In this document: piece by piece, positions 53,464 through 62,422 of the stretch | Layout of the letters: each line of letters begins with the position of its first letter | Numbering within the stretch: the stretch's first letter is position 1 | Assembly (NCBI RefSeq): GCF_026391055.1 | Contig: NZ_JAPLET010000030.1 | Span: 310,001 to 374,000 of the forward strand | DNA from: Spirosoma sp. | GTDB lineage: Bacteria; Bacteroidota; Bacteroidia; Cytophagales; Spirosomataceae | Direction: 5' to 3' | DNA length: 64,000 nt | Notes under the pieces: model-generated | What the model was told of the DNA's origin: nothing | The model's database searches: none | Seen by the model: the letters and a program-made list of their open reading frames with translations, nothing else | Translations under genes and position numbers: made by a program

Positions 53464-55341
53464 TTATAAATAGAGCTGGCCTCCCTGTTCTGCAAATTCC
53501 CTTGCTTTGGTCTGCATTGCCTTTTCGAGCACCTCGTCACTGGCCAGCCCGTTTCGTTCCGCGTAGTCACGCACGTCCTGCGTAATTTTCATTGAACAGA
53601 AGTTCGGGCCGCACATGGAGCAGAAGTGAGCGGTTTTAGCGCCTTCGGCTGGCAAGGTTTCATCATGAAACTCCCGCGCCGTATCCGGATCAAGGGAGAG
53701 GTTGAACTGATCTTCCCACCGAAATTCAAATCGAGCTTTACTCAGCACATTGTCGCGATACTGAGCGCCGGGGTGGCCCTTTGCCAGATCGGCCGCATGA
53801 GCGGCAATTTTATAGGTAATGACCCCATCCTTCACGTCTTTTTTGTTGGGCAGGCCAAGGTGTTCTTTGGGCGTAACGTAGCAGAGCATGGCCGTCCCGA
53901 ACCAGCCGATCATGGCCGCTCCAATAGCCGATGTGATATGGTCGTAACCGGGTGCAATATCCATTGTAAGAGGGCCAAGCGTGTAGAACGGTGCTTCATC
54001 GCAGTGCTGCAACTGCTTGTCCATGTTCGCTTTGATCAGGTGCATGGGCACGTGGCCCGGCCCCTCAACCATAACCTGAACATCGTGCTTCCAGGCAATT
54101 TTGGTCAGTTCGCCCAGCGTTTCGAGTTCGGCGAACTGAGCCGCGTCATTGGCATCGGCGATCGAGCCGGGACGAAGTCCATCCCCCAGCGAGAAGGAGA
54201 CATCGTAGGCCTTCATGATCGCGCAGATCTCCTCAAAATGCGTATACAGGAAGTTTTCTTTATGATGCGCCAGGCACCACTTGGCCATAATACTCCCTCC
54301 GCGCGATACGATCCCCGTAACCCGGCGGGCCGTAAGCGGAATGTAGCGGAGCAGTACACCGGCATGGATGGTGAAATAATCCACTCCCTGCTCGGCCTGT
54401 TCGATGAGCGTATCGCGGAACAGCTCCCAGGTCAGCGCTTCGGCTTTGCCGTTCACTTTTTCAAGCGCCTGATAAAGCGGTACCGTGCCAACGGGTACGG
54501 GGCAATTCCGGATAATCCATTCGCGGGTTTCATGGATATTCTTACCCGTCGATAAATCCATGAGCGTATCGCCACCCCATCGGCAACTCCATACGGCTTT
54601 CTCTACCTCTTCGTCAATACTCGATGAGACGACCGAGTTGCCGATATTGGTATTGATCTTGACGAGAAAATTACGGCCGATAATCATCGGTTCGCTCTCC
54701 GGATGATTGATGTTGGCGGGAATAATGGCCCGCCCGGCCGCTACCTCCTGCCGGACGAATTCGGGGGTGATAAAGTTTTTCGGCGTATTGGCCCCAAAAC
54801 TGTTGCCCGGATGCTGCTGCCAGAGTGATGACTGGTCGTTGAGCGCATCGATACGCTGGTTTTCCCGAATGGCGATATATTCCATTTCGGGCGTGATGAT
54901 GCCTTTTCGGGCGTAGTGCAGTTGCGTGACGTTCTGCCCCTCTCTGGCCCGATACGGATACCGTATATGCGCAAACCGCAGCGAATCCAGGGTTGAATTA
55001 GCCAGTCGCTGGTTCGAATAGTCGGATGCAAAGGCAGTCTGCTGCTCCACATCGCCACGGCCCGCAATCCACGACTCCCGCAGGCGGGGAAGTCCCTCTT
55101 CCAGATTGATCCGGATAGCCGGGTCTGTGTAAGGGCCACTGGTATCGTACACCGTTACGGCAGCATTGCACTGCCGCTCTTGTTGATTCCCCACGTGCGA
55201 AACGGTATCCGAGAGGCTGATTTCGCGCATGGCCACGCGGATGTCGTGCAGCTGACCCGGCACATAAATTTTGCGCGACCCCGTGAGTGGCTGGCGCGTG
55301 ATCGTCTGCGCCGAAGGTACTTGTTCGGTTTTCTGGCTCAT
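53464..55341 (-). CDS. thiC: Phosphomethylpyrimidine synthase ThiC
   Basis: A 625-residue radical SAM enzyme converting aminoimidazole ribotide to HMP-P. Visible: LPRLRESWIAGRGDVE, EMEYIAIRENQ, FVRQEVAAGRAIIPANINHPESEPMIIGRNFLVKINTNIGNS, EQAEQGVDYFTIHAGVLLRYIP, SRGGSIMAKWCLAHHKENFLYTHFEEICAI, SLGDGLRPGSIADANDAAQFAEL, EGPGHVPMHLI and the C-terminal cluster motif CSMCGPNFCSMKI. Length is normal. It follows thiS after a 2-bp gap and is the main target of the TPP riboswitch upstream. Confidence 0.98.
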   Translation of the reverse strand: MSQKTEQVPSAQTITRQPLTGSRKIYVPGQLHDIRVAMREISLSDTVSHVGNQQERQCNAAVTVYDTSGPYTDPAIRINLEEGLPRLRESWIAGRGDVEQQTAFASDYSNQRLANSTLDSLRFAHIRYPYRAREGQNVTQLHYARKGIITPEMEYIAIRENQRIDALNDQSSLWQQHPGNSFGANTPKNFITPEFVRQEVAAGRAIIPANINHPESEPMIIGRNFLVKINTNIGNSVVSSSIDEEVEKAVWSCRWGGDTLMDLSTGKNIHETREWIIRNCPVPVGTVPLYQALEKVNGKAEALTWELFRDTLIEQAEQGVDYFTIHAGVLLRYIPLTARRVTGIVSRGGSIMAKWCLAHHKENFLYTHFEEICAIMKAYDVSFSLGDGLRPGSIADANDAAQFAELETLGELTKIAWKHDVQVMVEGPGHVPMHLIKANMDKQLQHCDEAPFYTLGPLTMDIAPGYDHITSAIGAAMIGWFGTAMLCYVTPKEHLGLPNKKDVKDGVITYKIAAHAADLAKGHPGAQYRDNVLSKARFEFRWEDQFNLSLDPDTAREFHDETLPAEGAKTAHFCSMCGPNFCSMKITQDVRDYAERNGLASDEVLEKAMQTKAREFAEQGGQLYL

Positions 55342-55343
55342 TA

Positions 55344-55547
55344 TTATCCGCCCTGAGTGGCCTGTAAAATGGTAATTTTCTCGTTTCCCGATAAAACAAA
55401 CTGTTCCCAGGCAGCGCGGGGAACAATGGCATTGTTGACGGCCACCGCAATGCCTTTCTGGTTAGCGATGGTCAGTTGAGTGAGCAGGGCTCCCAGCGAT
55501 GAGGAGTCTGCGATTTCGACGGATTGATGGTTGACCGTTAGCGTCAT
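55344..55547 (-). CDS. thiS: Sulfur carrier protein ThiS
   Basis: A 67-residue ubiquitin-like protein ending in the required Gly-Gly (LQATQGG), with MTLTVNHQSVEIADSSSLGALLTQLTI and GIAVAVNNAIVPRAAWEQFVLSGNEKI. The ATG at 55547 gives the family length; upstream codons run into the riboswitch leader. ThiF adenylates the C-terminus, which then carries sulfur to ThiG. First gene of the thiamine operon. Confidence 0.95.
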   Translation of the reverse strand: MTLTVNHQSVEIADSSSLGALLTQLTIANQKGIAVAVNNAIVPRAAWEQFVLSGNEKITILQATQGG

Positions 55548-55671
55548 AATCGTGCACAGGTTATGCAGAAAAACGGCTATCGGGGAAACCTGACGGATAA
55601 ACGAACGGGGAAAATGCAGAACGGCCTCAGGCAAATCGTGCGATTAGCGGGCACGAAGCACTGGACAAAGG

Positions 55672-55762
55672 CCTGTATTCTCGCTTTTCCCTCCGCAGGT
55701 ATTATCCTGTTCAGGTTCAAAGGGTGATCTCTCAGCCCGACTTGGGCACCCCTAAAGCTTTG
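55672..55762 (-). promoter_or_regulatory. TPP riboswitch (THI element)
   Basis: On the minus strand the leader shows the conserved THI-box parts: AGGGGTGCC..., GGCTGAGA (55730-55737), ACCCTTTGAACCTGAAC (about 55712-55728) and GGATAATACCTGCGGAGGGA. This is the full two-armed thiamine pyrophosphate aptamer, ending about 125 nt before thiS. TPP binding should reduce expression of thiS-C-E-G-H-F. I see no clear terminator stem between the aptamer and thiS, so control may act on translation initiation. Confidence 0.95.
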
Positions 55763-55776
55763 CTTTTTCAGCAAGG

Positions 55777-55784
55777 CAAAGGTA
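55777..55784 (-). promoter_or_regulatory. Probable -7 promoter element of the thiamine operon
   Basis: The minus strand reads TACCTTTG, an exact match to the Bacteroidetes -7 consensus TAnnTTTG, about 15-20 nt before the riboswitch. The -33 TTTG lies 14 nt upstream instead of the usual 19-21, so the promoter is plausible but not perfect. Confidence 0.45.
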
Positions 55785-55833
55785 GACCGGATTTATAACA
55801 AATCTTCATATATGGGCAAACTTTATCGCCCCG

Positions 55834-55898
55834 AAAAGCCGTAACCCCGGCCCCCGTTACAGAAGGTTCCTATAACGGGGGCCGGGGTTACGGCTTTT
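55834..55898 (-). terminator. Long GC-rich perfect stem-loop after the giant T9SS gene
   Basis: Positions 55834-55859 and 55873-55898 are perfect 26-bp inverted repeats with a 13-nt loop; each arm has an A4 or T4 end, so the hairpin reads as a terminator from either side. It lies 29 bp after the stop of the gene at 55928-59956 and about 50 bp upstream of the thiamine promoter, which it insulates. Confidence 0.85.
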
Positions 55899-55927
55899 AA
55901 GATTAATCGACCGGAAGGTCGTATGCT

Positions 55928-58900
55928 CTACTGCGCTTTTATGATTTTGTATCGTTTGGTCTCGGCGCCTGTTCCTACCTGAAGCAGGTACACGCCCGGC
56001 ATAAACCCGCTGCTTACATTAATGACCTCTTCAGGGGATAGATCGTCGCGTTGTAACACCACCCGACCGTAGCTGTCGTACATCAGCAAAGGCAGCTTGG
56101 CCGATGTTTGGCCCTGCACCTGCACCGTAAACGACTCGGTAAAGGGATTTGGGTAGTACTTGATCTGTAGGCCGTTCAACTCCTGCGGCTCGGTTGCGCC
56201 CAAACGTCCGCCGGGGGCCTGATTGATGACCGAGAAGTTGATAGTCAGCGCCGTACCAGTTGTACCGCCCGCCCCGCTGCTCGTATAGGGTGTAGCCGTC
56301 AGACTATACTGTCCTACGGCGGGTGTCCAGCCGTTGTATTTTCCGCTGTTATCACCAAACAGGGCATAAGGCAATATCGACTCGACAATGCTATGAATCC
56401 GGCCACCACTGAGAGAAAATTTCACACTGCCGACTGTGCCAGGATTAGTGTTGGCTCTGATGCTGATGTTACGCGTAGGCAGCGTAGCCAGGTTAAGCTG
56501 ATCACCGGCGGCAAGCACTTTAATTTCCTGTTGATTATCGACATTCATCAAACTCAGGCTTACCACCGCCTGTTGAGAAACGGGGGCCGGATTTACCGTC
56601 AGGCTGAAGTCATCAGTAGCCAGTCCGCCCCGGCCGTCGCTGGCCGTTACCCGAATGGTTAACGAACCGCTGGTTGTGGCTACCCCGCTAAAAGCGCGGC
56701 CCGATCCGTTAAAAGTTAGCCAGCCGGGAAGGGCCGCCCCGCTCGATAAACTGGCGGAATAGGTCAGATTGTCGCCATCAGCATCAGCAAAGCTGCCAGC
56801 CGGGAAGGTATAAGACAGATTTTGCCCGACAGTAGCGACCTGATCGGCCAACGGGATCGCCACAGTGGGAGCCGAAGACGTAGAACTGGTTGTCGAACCG
56901 GACGAAAAACGCAATCGCTGGATGTCGATGGTTCGTTCGTAGTTCCGGCCATTGCTCCAGAAAAACAGCCGAACAGTTTTGGGGCTTTGCAGATTACCAC
57001 TGTTATCGAAAGCGGGTACCGTAACGGGCGAAAAATTACCGTATTTCACCGTCAGCGCTCCACCAGACATGCTTATGTCGATGGCATCAGAGGTTGTTCC
57101 AGTGGCAGTGGCCGGGTTGAAGAACTCACCCTGTGCCATAACCTGACGGTTTGCCATCAAGCGCACCGGCGTATTGGTTTCACCAAAAAATACCTGGTTA
57201 AAAATTCGGGCCAGCACTTTCCCGTTGTTGTCCAGCACCTCAAAATAACTACCCCCCGAATCGGACTGCTCCGGTGTACCGTTGTTGGGGTTGGTGCCAT
57301 TGAACGTAAGCACGCCCTTCAAACTCCAGCTCGATAAACTGCCCGTGGTGCCCAGGTCGCGGGTTACAGTGTAGATGCCGCCCGATTTGGAAAAGTTCGT
57401 GTATAGATCGGGGCTGCTGAAGCGATCGTAGCTCATGATGCCCGTTTTCACCGTCCATTTGTCGTTGTACGCGGTATTGGATTCACCCGCCGGATTTCGT
57501 TTCCATCCGGCAGTATTATCGGCAACCACTCCGCGCTGGGGCAGCCCGCTCAGCAGATCGACGCCCCCCACTCCCGACGGCTCTTCTCCAAATCCGTAGT
57601 TACCCAGTTGTTGCAGGTAAACGATTTGCTCCTGAATGGTATTGAGTCCGTCTATCCGCCAGCGATGTATACCCGACCAGCCTGCTTCTTCACCGTGGTA
57701 GAGGTACACGTTGCCGTTCGGTGCCTTGATCACCGTACCATAGTAAACGTTGCCGGCCATACCCGGCACGGGACCGCCGTCGGGTGCTTCAGCCCGGGCC
57801 TCCAGACCCGTTTTTCCGAATATCCCCAGCAACAGGCCGTTGTCATACACGTGCTGCCATTTGTTGACCTGGGTATCTTTCCAGAACTCACCGTGGTAAT
57901 TCCAGAAAATATTTCGCTCGAAAACACTCACGCCCCCCCCGCCGTACTCGACGTCGTTACCTACATCGTAGGCCCCGTCGATGGGATAGGGGCCCTGATA
58001 ATCGACCGACGTGGCGCGGGCGGTTTTCCATAGCCACTTGTTGTCGTTAACCCGAATACCCCCCAAATGGTACCCACCCCCTTTATCGCCGTCGACCTTA
58101 CCGGCATCGAACGTAACCATAACATTCGACGTAGTGGTTTCGCCCGTTCGTGACTGTCCCCCCTGCCAGGTAATCGGTTCGCCCCCGCTGGCAATGGGCG
58201 CTACAGCATAAGGCACGGCCGGTCCCCAAATGGGATCATTGTTGCCGTCGAAGCCCGCCAATGGCCGATTTTGCCAGCTAACGGCTCCTGTCGTACCGCT
58301 GAGGTTACCGATCGACTGCTTGAGGGAGCCATCGGCGCAGAGGTGATAAGTGTACCGGTTGTCGGTATCGAAGGCGATACCGGTCATACGAACGGGACCC
58401 GTTGCGGGCAACTCCACCAATACCCACTTGTTGTCAGTAAAACGACGCAAAAACCCGTATGTACGCCCGTTTGAAAGTGTTACTACATCGCGAAAAATAT
58501 GGGTGATGTAGATGTGGTTGATGGTCAGATTTTCGAAGTAGCTGGCCGGAATTGTGGCCCGCCAGTTCTTGGCCAGCGTCCAGCCCGAACCTACGGGCTG
58601 ATTATAGTCGATGGCAAACTCCAGGTACTGACCAAACACACGACGTGGATTGTTCTGGTCTACATAACAGCTGTAGTTGTTCTGCATGTACTGGATTCGA
58701 TCAATAAACGTACGGCTGCCGGAGTAGTGCTGGGCCCGGTAATTGCCCGAGTCACCCACCCAGAATGAACCATCCTCGTTATACGCAAGAAACGTACTGT
58801 TAATACCGCCACTCACGTCCGAGAAATAGAATTTATCATTGCTCACGTTGGGATCTGAACTGTACCCCCCTGGCTGACCCAACTGCCAGACAGCTTCACC

Positions 58901-59956
58901 CGTCTGATTATTGAAAGCCTTTACCTGCTGGCTGGACCCACCATCGGCCACTAGGACTGTACTATTATCGGGTGATACCGCCAGTGCCATCGGAGCTTCT
59001 ATACCCGACAGCATCAGTTGCGGGTCAGACAGCGTACCGTCGGACCGGACGCTGAACTTGCCCACTGTTGTTCCGTTGATAACCCATAAGTTATCATCCC
59101 GGTCTACTGCTAAACCGGCGGCATCGTTGAAAAAAAGGCTTTGTACCTGTGCTCCGCTAACTTTGTCGATTACCCGTACCTGATGGCGGGCCTTATGCGA
59201 TACGAACAGAAATCGTCCCTTCTTCTGCACGGCCAGCCCCGTTATGGTGCCCTTCGAGTCGCTTATAACATCGATACATGAACTGTATGTACCACCCATG
59301 ACCATCTTCTGCGACTGCCCGTAAGGAAACTGCCGCTGAGCGTTATCGCTGGTGTTGGTGCCATAGATGAACCAGTTGTTGCCGTTGTTATAGCCATCGT
59401 AACCTGCCCAGTACACTGTAGTGCCATCCGTAGCCACAAACAGAGTAGCCTGATCTGTACTGCCTTTGGGTGAAAATTCAATTCGTTGCTGAGGGGTACT
59501 GACGTTGAATTTAGCCTGCGAGGGATTACCTTCGGCATACCCTACACCGTAGTAGACGGTATTGCCCGTAACGGCCATAGACTGAATCCGCAGAAAACCA
59601 CGCTGAAGGGCATTACCCTGGCTTTTGCCAAAGGACGAATTGCCAATTACACCCTCCCAGATATAGCTCACAGTGTTCGACATCAGCTTGATGTCATACG
59701 AAGCTAACGGAGCTGGCTGACCTTCGTCATCGAGACCATCCCAATATTTCGTATAGGAACCGGATTTCAAATCGACACCGCTCCAGAGTGTGCGGATTAG
59801 AACACCATCTTTGGTAAACACACCTGCACTGGTGCGCTTGTCACCAGCGAGCGTGAACGTAAAAGGAACAAGACGTTTAGATTGAGCCAGAGCGGGTCTG
59901 AGCGAGCAAATGGCGACCGAAAGCGTAAAAAAGAGGAGAAAAATTCGGCAAATCAT
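55928..59956 (-). CDS. Giant secreted propeller/Ig-like protein with T9SS sorting domain
   Basis: A 1342-residue protein with a signal peptide (about 1-24). Near residues 30-100 is a FlgD-like Ig segment (VPFTFTLAGDKRTSAGVFTKDGVLIRTLWSGVDLKSGSYTKYWDGLDDEGQ); residues about 240-420 show NHL/propeller-like repeats (KGRFLFVSHKARHQVRVIDKVSGAQVQSLFFNDAAGLAVDRDDNLWVINGT). Near 1065-1165 is a putative Ig/cadherin-like domain (VAIPLADQVATVGQNLSYTFPAGSFADADGDNLTYSASL), and the last 80 residues are a Por sorting domain (IKYYPNPFTESFTVQVQ ... GVYLLQVGTGAETKRYKIIKAQ). No catalytic motif is recognised. It is probably a surface-displayed or released binding protein. It is transcribed alone. Confidence 0.85.
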   Translation of the reverse strand: MICRIFLLFFTLSVAICSLRPALAQSKRLVPFTFTLAGDKRTSAGVFTKDGVLIRTLWSGVDLKSGSYTKYWDGLDDEGQPAPLASYDIKLMSNTVSYIWEGVIGNSSFGKSQGNALQRGFLRIQSMAVTGNTVYYGVGYAEGNPSQAKFNVSTPQQRIEFSPKGSTDQATLFVATDGTTVYWAGYDGYNNGNNWFIYGTNTSDNAQRQFPYGQSQKMVMGGTYSSCIDVISDSKGTITGLAVQKKGRFLFVSHKARHQVRVIDKVSGAQVQSLFFNDAAGLAVDRDDNLWVINGTTVGKFSVRSDGTLSDPQLMLSGIEAPMALAVSPDNSTVLVADGGSSQQVKAFNNQTGEAVWQLGQPGGYSSDPNVSNDKFYFSDVSGGINSTFLAYNEDGSFWVGDSGNYRAQHYSGSRTFIDRIQYMQNNYSCYVDQNNPRRVFGQYLEFAIDYNQPVGSGWTLAKNWRATIPASYFENLTINHIYITHIFRDVVTLSNGRTYGFLRRFTDNKWVLVELPATGPVRMTGIAFDTDNRYTYHLCADGSLKQSIGNLSGTTGAVSWQNRPLAGFDGNNDPIWGPAVPYAVAPIASGGEPITWQGGQSRTGETTTSNVMVTFDAGKVDGDKGGGYHLGGIRVNDNKWLWKTARATSVDYQGPYPIDGAYDVGNDVEYGGGGVSVFERNIFWNYHGEFWKDTQVNKWQHVYDNGLLLGIFGKTGLEARAEAPDGGPVPGMAGNVYYGTVIKAPNGNVYLYHGEEAGWSGIHRWRIDGLNTIQEQIVYLQQLGNYGFGEEPSGVGGVDLLSGLPQRGVVADNTAGWKRNPAGESNTAYNDKWTVKTGIMSYDRFSSPDLYTNFSKSGGIYTVTRDLGTTGSLSSWSLKGVLTFNGTNPNNGTPEQSDSGGSYFEVLDNNGKVLARIFNQVFFGETNTPVRLMANRQVMAQGEFFNPATATGTTSDAIDISMSGGALTVKYGNFSPVTVPAFDNSGNLQSPKTVRLFFWSNGRNYERTIDIQRLRFSSGSTTSSTSSAPTVAIPLADQVATVGQNLSYTFPAGSFADADGDNLTYSASLSSGAALPGWLTFNGSGRAFSGVATTSGSLTIRVTASDGRGGLATDDFSLTVNPAPVSQQAVVSLSLMNVDNQQEIKVLAAGDQLNLATLPTRNISIRANTNPGTVGSVKFSLSGGRIHSIVESILPYALFGDNSGKYNGWTPAVGQYSLTATPYTSSGAGGTTGTALTINFSVINQAPGGRLGATEPQELNGLQIKYYPNPFTESFTVQVQGQTSAKLPLLMYDSYGRVVLQRDDLSPEEVINVSSGFMPGVYLLQVGTGAETKRYKIIKAQ

Positions 59957-60349
59957 TAGTTGCTTAAAATAAAGATTGGTATACAGTTACGGAACATTGA
60001 CCGAAAAATAAATATTTTTTAATAGATGAACATTATAGATTATGTATATTTATCCTATTTGTTGATAAGTTCCTAACAATCAGGAGATAAGTACAATTTG
60101 AAATTGTTTAAAATTTCTAGTAATCGGCAATTAGTTGTGAAGTGATTGGTTAATGAGTAATAAGTCATTGGGTATTTGCCAATAACCGATCGTTCGATAA
60201 CGTTAGAGGGTGCCAGGGGCGGGTGGAATAACGCCATATCTTTAAGATATGGCGTTATTCCACCCGCCCCTGGCACCCTCTAACCAAATGACGACCAAGA
60301 AATTAACGCTTACTACCAGCACACAACTGGCGTAGCGTACCGTATACGT
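59957..60349. other. AT-rich spacer with 83-bp perfect palindrome
   Basis: About 390 bp between two minus-strand genes. The part from 59990 to 60180 is AT-rich and probably carries the promoter of the giant T9SS gene. The 60202-60284 segment is a perfect palindrome, listed separately. No ORF is credible. Confidence 0.6.
60202..60284 (-). terminator. 83-bp perfect palindrome (41-bp arms, single central base)
   Basis: Positions 60202-60242 are exactly complementary to 60244-60284, with one central T at 60243. As RNA it would form a very long stem with a small A/U tip, 65 nt after the oxidoreductase stop codon. Its inner part AACGCCATATC / GATATGGCGTT is shared with the hairpin at 38898-38946; its outer part is GC-rich and not seen elsewhere here. 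Probably a terminator, but unusually long and perfect. Confidence 0.85.
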
Positions 60350-61696
60350 TTAAACTTTAGGTTCCCAGCCTTTTTCGTAATCACGGCCCCAAAGTTTCTG
60401 AGCCTCTTTATCATCCAGAATATGGCCGTTTTTCGGGTCAATTTTCAAATCCCGGCCAACCCGCCAGGCAATATTGCCCAACTGCATAGCCACCACGCTC
60501 TTATAACCCAGTTCAACATCGCAGTTGGGGCGACGGTTGTTCTTGATCGCGTCAAGGAAATCAGCTACGTGCAAACTATCCATCCCTAAACTGGGACTAG
60601 CCGTGTTGCGACCCTGTACATCACTTTCGGCTACGGACGGTTTTACGTCTTTCACCAGTTTACCGTCGAGGTCATAGACTTTGTAGCTGTCCCCGCCGGT
60701 GTCCAGACTTCCGTTTTCGCCGTAAAAAATAATACCGCGATCCAGTCCTTCGATCTTCCGACCGTTGGAACTTCTTGACTCCCACATCAGGGACACCCGA
60801 TTTGGATAATCCATAATAACGATCTGTGTATCGGGGGTTTGCCAGTCGTCTTTAAACTCGTACCGGCCACCAACGGAGCTAACCCGCGTCGGGAAATCGA
60901 CGCCAAGGCCCCAACGGGCCACATCGACCTCGTGGGTACCGTTGTTGAGGGCTTCGCCGGTGCCCCAGTGCCAGAACCAGTGCCAGTCATAGTGAATAAG
61001 TCCTTCCTGATAGGGCATCCGTGGCGCGGGGCCCTGCCACAAATCGTAGTCGAGCCAGGAAGGAACTGTTCCCGGTTTCAGATTCGTGGCTTTGCGTTTA
61101 TTGGTGTACCATGTTTTGGCGAGATAGACCCGGCCAATAACGCCATTGTGCAGTTCCTCGATGCCCTTCGTCAAGGTAGGCGCCGACCGTCGTTGGGCGC
61201 CCATCTGAACCACCCGATTGTATTTGCGGGCGGCAGCAACGGCCATCTCACCTTCCCGTGGATTATGACTCAACGGCTTCTCGACGTACACGTGTTTACC
61301 GGCCTGGCACCCCATAATCGCCAGCGGAGCGTGCCAGTGGTCGGGGGTGGCGATGTAAATAGCGTCGATGGATTTGTCCTCCAGTACCCGTCGGCAGTCT
61401 TTTTCGGACTTGGGTTTCAGAGTTTGTTTAGTTTTCAGGATGGTTTCAATCGCCTTGGGAATGGCGCGTTCGTCTACATCGCAAACGGTGCCCACCTCGG
61501 CGAATTTCTGGCCTGCAATGGTGCCGCCCATGCTGTTGCCCCGGCTGTTGACGCCAATGGTGGCGACCCGCACCAGCTCATTGGCCCCAATGATTCGATT
61601 GTAGCTTTTGGCACTGAAACCGAAGGCGGTCCCGCCCACGGCCATACCTACCGAACCGGCAGCTGCTTTCTTGATAAAATCACGTCTGTTCTGCAT
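60350..61696 (-). CDS. Gfo/Idh/MocA-family oxidoreductase with Tat signal
   Basis: A 448-residue NAD(P)-dependent oxidoreductase exported by the Tat pathway (MQNRRDFIKKAAAGSVGMAVGG with twin Arg). The Rossmann part has VRVATIGVNSRGNSMGGTIAG, VGTVCDVDERAIPKAIETI, DAIYIATPDHWHAPLAIMGCQAGKHVYVEKPLSHNPREGE (conserved EKP), and the C-terminal substrate domain holds HYDWHWFWHWGTGEALNNGTHEVDVARWGL. Secreted members of this family act on sugars; many in Bacteroidetes are linked to 3-keto sugar chemistry. It lies 9 bp after the DUF1080 gene on the same strand, forming a two-gene unit. Confidence 0.94.
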   Translation of the reverse strand: MQNRRDFIKKAAAGSVGMAVGGTAFGFSAKSYNRIIGANELVRVATIGVNSRGNSMGGTIAGQKFAEVGTVCDVDERAIPKAIETILKTKQTLKPKSEKDCRRVLEDKSIDAIYIATPDHWHAPLAIMGCQAGKHVYVEKPLSHNPREGEMAVAAARKYNRVVQMGAQRRSAPTLTKGIEELHNGVIGRVYLAKTWYTNKRKATNLKPGTVPSWLDYDLWQGPAPRMPYQEGLIHYDWHWFWHWGTGEALNNGTHEVDVARWGLGVDFPTRVSSVGGRYEFKDDWQTPDTQIVIMDYPNRVSLMWESRSSNGRKIEGLDRGIIFYGENGSLDTGGDSYKVYDLDGKLVKDVKPSVAESDVQGRNTASPSLGMDSLHVADFLDAIKNNRRPNCDVELGYKSVVAMQLGNIAWRVGRDLKIDPKNGHILDDKEAQKLWGRDYEKGWEPKV

Positions 61697-61705
61697 GAAA
61701 TTGAC

Positions 61706-62422
61706 TTATAACGCCTTGATTTTGATATTTCTGAATGAAACTTCACTCCCGTGCTCCTGCAAGAGAATATGACCTTTTTCAACCGTCCCGAAGGCAGGTA
61801 CTGTCTTGTTAAATTTACTCAACGCTATGGCTTCCGTAAAAGGCGCACTCCCCCGCGTAAATTCCAGAATCTTGACCCCATTGAGCCAATGCTCGACCTG
61901 TCGGCCTTTGGCTACTATACGTACAGTATTCCATTGACCAGGCTCATTTACCTTTTTGCGCGACGCATCGGGCGGTATCGCATCATAAAAGGAACCCGTA
62001 AGGTGATTCTCCTTCTTGTTATCTTCCGCCAGTTTGTCGTCCAGTAGCTGGTATTCCATGCCCAGTTTACCACCCGTTTCGTAGTTCGTATAGAAGTACT
62101 TGACTCCGCTATTACCTGCCGCTTCGATGTTGTAGTCGAACTTCAGGTCGAAGTCGGCGTATTCACGGGCAGTAATAATATCACCCCCTTTAGCACCTTT
62201 TTTAGCCGTGAGCGTCCCGCTTTCGGCTACCCAGCCCGCCGGAACCGACTTGCCGGCGGGGGTAGTCCAGCCCGCAGTGCTGACGCCGTCGAACAACAGC
62301 GCCCAGCCCTCTTTCTTCTCCTGGCGCGTCAACGTATTGGCTTGCTGGGCGAATACCGGGGCTGAAACCATCAGCCAGATGACCAGACTACCGAGCCGTA
62401 TGTGTTTACTTTTTCGTTTCAT
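61706..62422 (-). CDS. DUF1080 / 3-keto-disaccharide hydrolase-like protein
   Basis: A 238-residue secreted protein with a signal peptide (LGSLVIWLMVSAPVFAQQ). The DUF1080 concanavalin-like fold is shown by KEGWALLFDGVSTAGWTTPAG, FDLKFDYNIEAAGNSGVKYFY, GMEYQLLDDKLAEDNKKENHLTGSFYDAIPPD, PGQWNTVRIVAKGRQVEHWLNGVKILEFTRGS and a C-terminal ILLQEHGSEVSFRNIKIKAL. Related proteins hydrolyse 3-keto-glycosides formed by Gfo/Idh/MocA enzymes such as the neighbouring gene product. Substrate here is unknown. Confidence 0.9.
   Translation of the reverse strand: MKRKSKHIRLGSLVIWLMVSAPVFAQQANTLTRQEKKEGWALLFDGVSTAGWTTPAGKSVPAGWVAESGTLTAKKGAKGGDIITAREYADFDLKFDYNIEAAGNSGVKYFYTNYETGGKLGMEYQLLDDKLAEDNKKENHLTGSFYDAIPPDASRKKVNEPGQWNTVRIVAKGRQVEHWLNGVKILEFTRGSAPFTEAIALSKFNKTVPAFGTVEKGHILLQEHGSEVSFRNIKIKAL

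Noticed and set aside
53626..54555. 309-codon plus-strand ORF inside thiC
   Set aside because: Antisense shadow of a highly conserved enzyme gene.
60839..61711. 290-codon plus-strand ORF inside the Gfo/Idh/MocA gene
   Set aside because: Antisense shadow; the minus-strand frame has a Tat signal and EKP motif.
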